NCBI GenBank assembly: GCA_003510345.1
Contig: DOMW01000258.1
Coordinates: 838 to 8,840, forward strand
Length of the DNA: 8,003 nucleotides
Direction of reading: 5' to 3'
Source of the DNA: Clostridiales bacterium
Lineage (GTDB): Bacteria; Bacillota; Clostridia; Christensenellales; Christensenellaceae
Shown: positions 5,395 to 8,003 of the stretch, in pieces
Layout: each line of letters opens with the position of its first letter
Position numbering within the stretch: the stretch's first letter is position 1
Position numbers and translations under genes: made by a program
The notes under the pieces: model-generated
What the model was told of the DNA's origin: nothing
Seen by the model: only the letters and a program-made list of their open reading frames with translations
The model's database searches: none

Positions 5395-5913
5395 ATGGCT
5401 GAAAACACCGGAACCGAGATATTACAGCAACAACAGGATGACTTATTGGAAGTGGAAGACTCCATGGAAAACAGGTATCTTGTGTTTGATGTAAAAGACG
5501 AGTACTATTCAATTGAAATTAGGTATATCACGGAAATTGTGGAAATGATGCCCGTGACGGTGGTTCCGAGCATTCCAGACTGCATTGTCGGGGTGATCAA
5601 TTTGCGTGGCGCGATCATACCGATCATGGACGTCCGTATGCGTTTTGGCTACGAAACAAAAGAGTATGACAGCCGCACGTGTATTGTGGTGCTTGATAAC
5701 GAAGAAATAGCGCTTGGGCTTATTGTGGATTCGGTGCAGGAAGTGACGGAGATAGACCAGGAGACGATTGCGGCGCCGCCGACGGCGGGTGCAAGAACGG
5801 CCGATTATTATGTAAAGGGAATCGCAAAATGGAAGAACGATCTTCAGTTGATCATTGATGTGGATAAATTCTTTTCATTGGACGACGCGGGGATGTTGAA
5901 TGCAGTTAACTGA
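5395..5913 (+). CDS. cheW: Chemotaxis adaptor protein CheW
   Basis: 172 aa. CheW couples methyl-accepting chemoreceptors to the histidine kinase CheA at the inner face of the membrane. One CheW domain fills residues about 26-165: NRYLVFDVKDEYYSIEIRYITEIV (27-49), the conserved PSIPDCIVGVINLRGAIIPIMDVRMRFG (58-85) with the receptor/kinase-contact NLRG motif at 69-72, then CIVVLDNEEIALGLIVDSVQEV (96-117) and KGIAKWKNDLQLIIDVDKFF (141-160). The first 25 residues are a polar, Gln-rich extension (ILQQQQDD). There is no receiver domain, so it is CheW and not CheV. It overlaps cheR by 14 bases. No cheA is in the window, so the kinase must be encoded elsewhere. Confidence 0.95.
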   Translation: MAENTGTEILQQQQDDLLEVEDSMENRYLVFDVKDEYYSIEIRYITEIVEMMPVTVVPSIPDCIVGVINLRGAIIPIMDVRMRFGYETKEYDSRTCIVVLDNEEIALGLIVDSVQEVTEIDQETIAAPPTAGARTADYYVKGIAKWKNDLQLIIDVDKFFSLDDAGMLNAVN

Positions 5914-6709
5914 TCAGGATTTTGCAAGACTGCGCGATTATATGTATGGCAACTACGGTATTAACCTCGCGCAAAAAAGGACGCTCATTGAAGGGCGCTT
6001 GCTGAATGTTGTAAAGCAAAAGGGGTATAACAGTTTCTCTGATTATATAGACAACCTGATTGCGGATCAAACCGGCGGGGAAGTTTCGCTTATCGTCTCA
6101 AAGCTGACGACGAATTTTACCTATTTCATGCGGGAACAGGAGCATTTTGACTTCATGTGCAACGTCGTGCTGCCGGAGGCGCTTCCGACGATACGGGATA
6201 ACAATTTCGCGGTGTGGAGCGCGGGGTGTTCTTCGGGTGAAGAGCCGTACTCTATCGCGATGGTGTTGGACGATTATTTCAAGGGGAATAAAAACAAGCT
6301 GGACACTCGTGTGCTGGCCACGGATATTTCAGACAGGGTGATGAACGACGCCAAAGTGGGCGTTTATATGGACGAGCGTGTGAACAAGCTCTCGGAAGAA
6401 TGGAAAAAGCGATATTTCACCGTCCAAGACGGCCGGTATGCCATCGCGAACAAAATAAAAAATGAAGTGATTTTCCGTAAATTTAATTTGATGGAAAAGG
6501 TGTTTAATTTTAAACGGAAATTCCACTTGATCTTTTGCAGGAACGTGATGATTTATTTTGACAATGAAACAAGGCGGCAGCTCACATCAAGGTTCTATAG
6601 CGCGCTTGCGCCCGGCGGGTATCTGTTTATCGGCATGTCGGAGAGCCTTGTGAATATGAACAATGAGTTTAAGTATGTGAAGCCCTCGATCTACAAAAAG
6701 GAAAGATAG
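5900..6709 (+). CDS. cheR: Chemoreceptor glutamate methyltransferase CheR
   Basis: 269 aa. CheR uses S-adenosylmethionine to methylate glutamates of chemoreceptors, the forward arm of adaptation. The ATG lies within the end of cheW, with GGGGA (5889-5893) 6 bases upstream. Residues about 1-60 are the helical N-terminal domain (LTDQDFARLRDYMYGNYGI). The methyltransferase domain follows: TTNFTYFMRE (70-79; the family usually has FFRE, here YFMRE), the SAM-binding motif VWSAGCSSGEEPYSIAM (105-121), LATDIS (139-144), FCRNVMIYF (212-220) and GGYLFIGMSESL (239-250). Length is normal for a stand-alone CheR with no TPR extension. Placement directly behind cheW with overlapping reading frames suggests coupled translation. 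No cheB methylesterase is seen in the window. Confidence 0.96.
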   Translation: MQLTDQDFARLRDYMYGNYGINLAQKRTLIEGRLLNVVKQKGYNSFSDYIDNLIADQTGGEVSLIVSKLTTNFTYFMREQEHFDFMCNVVLPEALPTIRDNNFAVWSAGCSSGEEPYSIAMVLDDYFKGNKNKLDTRVLATDISDRVMNDAKVGVYMDERVNKLSEEWKKRYFTVQDGRYAIANKIKNEVIFRKFNLMEKVFNFKRKFHLIFCRNVMIYFDNETRRQLTSRFYSALAPGGYLFIGMSESLVNMNNEFKYVKPSIYKKER

Positions 6710-6724
6710 TTTGTTGTTTTTTGC

Positions 6725-6731
6725 GAGGTGA
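6725..6731 (+). promoter_or_regulatory. Ribosome-binding site deciding the TTG start of the lytic transglycosylase
   Basis: GAGGTGA, 5 bases before TTG 6737. The in-frame GTG 6728 lies inside this site, so the TTG is the more likely start. Confidence 0.65.
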
Positions 6732-6736
6732 GTTCC

Positions 6737-7450
6737 TTGAGTATTGGAAACGTACAGTCAAGAATTTCTGAGATACAGGCGCAAATACAGGCCCTTAGGC
6801 AGAATCAGCCGGCACAGATGTTTGAGTCGCTGCTCCAGCAAAAGCTTGGCGTTTCCCCGACTGAAGAAACGGGAGACAGTACGGCGGCGGCAAACAGCGA
6901 TGCTGCGGGCACCTACAACGCCGTAAACGACGCAAACGCGGCGCTGATGCTGCAGGCGCTTCAGCAGGCGGTGAATGGGCAAACCATGCAAAATGCCGCG
7001 GACTATACATGGAACGGCGTGCTGCCAGAAGGGTTTGAAAAAGCGGCGCCGTATATGGAGTATGTGCAGGAAGCCTCCGAGCGGTATGGAATGCCCGTAA
7101 ACCTGATACTCGGGATCATGCGCGCGGAGTCGGATTTTAATAATGACTGCGTGTCTTACGCGGGGGCAAAAGGGCTGATGCAGTTGATGCCCGAGACAGC
7201 CGCCGAGGTGGGGGTGACGGACGAATTTGACCCGCGCCAGAATATTCTCGGGGCGGTGGAATATGTAACAAAGTTGATCAACCGGTATGATGGCGATGTG
7301 AAGCTTGCGCTCGCCGCCTACAATACCGGGCCGGGGAAGATTGCCAGCCGCGGGGTGACGAGTAGTGACAGCGAGGCGTATTTAACAGTGCCGCAGTCTA
7401 TTCGTGATTATGCCGACAGGGTGTTGCGCTATGCGGGATATTCGCTGTAA
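6737..7450 (+). CDS. Lytic transglycosylase (SLT domain), flagellar-cluster type without signal peptide
   Basis: 237 aa from TTG 6737. The enzyme cleaves the MurNAc-GlcNAc bond of peptidoglycan with formation of a 1,6-anhydro ring. Residues 1-40 form an amphipathic coil (QSRISEIQAQIQALRQNQ) ending in FESLLQQ; residues 41-95 are a low-complexity Ala/Thr/Asn/Gln linker. The SLT domain (about 103-235) is typical: YGMPVNLILGIMRAESDFNN with the expected catalytic Glu131, AKGLMQLMPETAAEVGV (144-160), FDPRQNILGAVEYVTKL (164-180) and the ALAAYNTGPGKI motif (191-202). There is no Sec signal peptide or lipobox, unlike most secreted transglycosylases. In a flagellar operon this fits a FlgJ-like job, opening the wall for the rod or hook, with export through the flagellar channel; this route is inferred. 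It is the last gene of the run before a terminator. Confidence 0.92.
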   Translation: MSIGNVQSRISEIQAQIQALRQNQPAQMFESLLQQKLGVSPTEETGDSTAAANSDAAGTYNAVNDANAALMLQALQQAVNGQTMQNAADYTWNGVLPEGFEKAAPYMEYVQEASERYGMPVNLILGIMRAESDFNNDCVSYAGAKGLMQLMPETAAEVGVTDEFDPRQNILGAVEYVTKLINRYDGDVKLALAAYNTGPGKIASRGVTSSDSEAYLTVPQSIRDYADRVLRYAGYSL

Positions 7451-7465
7451 TACTTAGTTAGTGTA

Positions 7466-7681
7466 TTATTTTGTGCGTTTGGAAGAAAGGGCGGGGGTTT
7501 TATGTCCGCTCCTTTTTGTTTCCTTTGTCGAAAAGGGCATTATAGATGGAAAAGTACATACAATGCTCATGATCCCATTAAACGCGTCGTTGCAATAAAC
7601 ACAACTGAAGCATTGTGATTCGTTGATTGTTTTTTTGTTGACGGGGCAAACGTCTTGCTTGATTTCCAGTAATTGCAGCAT
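7466..7681 (-). CDS. Small Cys-rich protein, function unknown
   Basis: 71 aa on the minus strand, converging on the transglycosylase gene. I do not recognise it. Its ATG (7681-7679) is preceded on the minus strand by AGAAAGGAAAG (7697-7687), a good ribosome-binding site, which is the main reason to believe the gene. Five cysteines cluster in the first half: C12, C24, C27, C30 and C42, including CFSCVYC and an earlier CP. This looks like a small metal-binding (zinc-type) fold, or a disulphide-linked one. The last 25 residues are polar and basic (STKETKRSGHK) and overlap the operon terminator on the other strand, so they may be a poorly conserved tail. A possible -10 box (TATACT, 7708-7703) is too close to the ribosome-binding site to be convincing. 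No signal peptide or membrane segment. Confidence 0.5.
   Translation of the reverse strand: MLQLLEIKQDVCPVNKKTINESQCFSCVYCNDAFNGIMSIVCTFPSIMPFSTKETKRSGHKTPALSSKRTK
7486..7520 (+). terminator. Rho-independent terminator of the fliS-to-transglycosylase run
   Basis: The stem AAAGGGCGG (7486-7494) pairs with CCGCTCCTTT (7506-7515) with one bulged T, followed by TTG and further T residues. A weaker AT-rich hairpin, TAATAC (7448-7453) / GTATTA (7463-7468) then TTTT, overlaps the stop codon upstream. The pair probably ends the operon. It lies inside the 3' end of the convergent minus-strand gene and could also slow transcription coming the other way. Confidence 0.7.
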
Positions 7682-8003
7682 TTAAGCTTTCCTTTCTGAG
7701 TAAGTATAGTATTCTTTATAGGTACCCAACCTGTGAAAAGGATAAAACTAAAAAAGTGTGAAGTTTTGGTCTAAGTAATCGTTGATAAAAAATGGTCGCA
7801 CTATTTGGTCAGTAAGTTACCTTAGCATGTCCGTCATAATACGAACCCGTATTTTATTGTGCAAATATCTTTTGTTTACTCTTGGGTATTCCTATAAAAT
7901 CACTTCATTTATCTTGTATTCAGGTCTACATTGCTGAACTACAAACCTTCCCAGATTACTAAGGTCGCCGACCTTAGTTGGCTTTAAGGGGAATGCGGAA
8001 CGA
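7682..8003. other. AT-rich stretch with no convincing gene
   Basis: These 322 bases are visibly more AT-rich than the flagellar genes. Open frames are short and lack ribosome-binding sites; the longest noticed is 36 codons from ATG 7828 on the plus strand, with nothing resembling a binding site ahead of it. A possible plus-strand promoter (TTGTTT at 7872-7877, 15 bases, TATAAA at 7893-7898) has a short spacer. A small hairpin, AATACG (7838-7843) / CGTATT (7848-7853) then TTTATTG, is weak. The right part holds the strong palindrome described at 7958-7978. It may be the leader region of a gene beyond the window, or the margin of an acquired segment. Confidence 0.5.
7958..7978. repeat. Perfect 10+1+10 palindrome
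   Basis: ACTAAGGTCG (7958-7967) and CGACCTTAGT (7969-7978) are exact reverse complements around a single C. As RNA or single-stranded DNA it folds to a 9-bp stem with loop GCC. It has no T run on either side, so it is not a standard terminator. It may be an operator for a dimeric regulator of a downstream gene or an end hairpin of a mobile element; neither can be settled from the window. Confidence 0.8.

Noticed and set aside
7828..7938. A 36-codon hydrophobic peptide from ATG 7828
   Set aside because: There is no ribosome-binding site, the region is AT-rich, and it crosses a hairpin; nothing beyond an open frame supports it.

Overview
The window carries a late flagellar / chemotaxis gene block from a Gram-positive, flagellated bacterium. 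The most likely source is a member of the Clostridia (Bacillota) with a moderately GC-rich genome. This rests on several things: FliD with a Bacillota-style C-terminal region (LTEEQK..M...EIE.WE..AK.GLLRND), a YaaR/DUF327 protein (a family typical of Bacillota and Thermotogota), strong GGAGG-type ribosome-binding sites with some GTG/TTG starts, and a SigD/FliA-like promoter ahead of fliD. Genus cannot be told from the sequence.

Layout, left to right. Positions 1-158 hold a degenerate tandem repeat and a promoter. Next comes a 354-residue protein (159-1223) with a long Met/Gly/Ser/Asn-rich N-terminal half and a C-terminal cysteine-hydrolase-like domain, probably cutting peptidoglycan; it has no Sec signal peptide. 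After a possible terminator and a SigD-like promoter lies fliD (filament cap, 781 aa, unusually large, with three related inserted modules). The fliD-fliS gap (3744-4031) is almost wholly palindromic: two copies of a roughly 70-75 bp repeat flank a cluster of three hairpins bounded by mirrored AT-rich boxes.

A tight co-directional run follows: fliS (flagellin chaperone), a FliT-like coiled-coil protein (4-nt overlap with fliS), a YaaR/DUF327 protein, cheW, cheR (14-nt overlap with cheW) and a lytic transglycosylase that also lacks a signal peptide. It ends at a rho-independent terminator near 7486-7520. A small Cys-rich gene on the minus strand (7466-7681) converges on this terminator. The last 322 bases (7682-8003) are AT-rich and without a convincing gene, but hold a perfect 10+1+10 palindrome.

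Taken together, the genes would build and cap the filament (FliD with chaperones FliS and perhaps the FliT-like protein), open the cell wall (two muralytic enzymes, one at each end) and adjust chemoreceptor signalling (CheW adaptor, CheR methyltransferase). The least ordinary parts are the palindromic fliD-fliS mosaic and the pair of signal-peptide-less wall hydrolases, which could be exported by the flagellar secretion apparatus.
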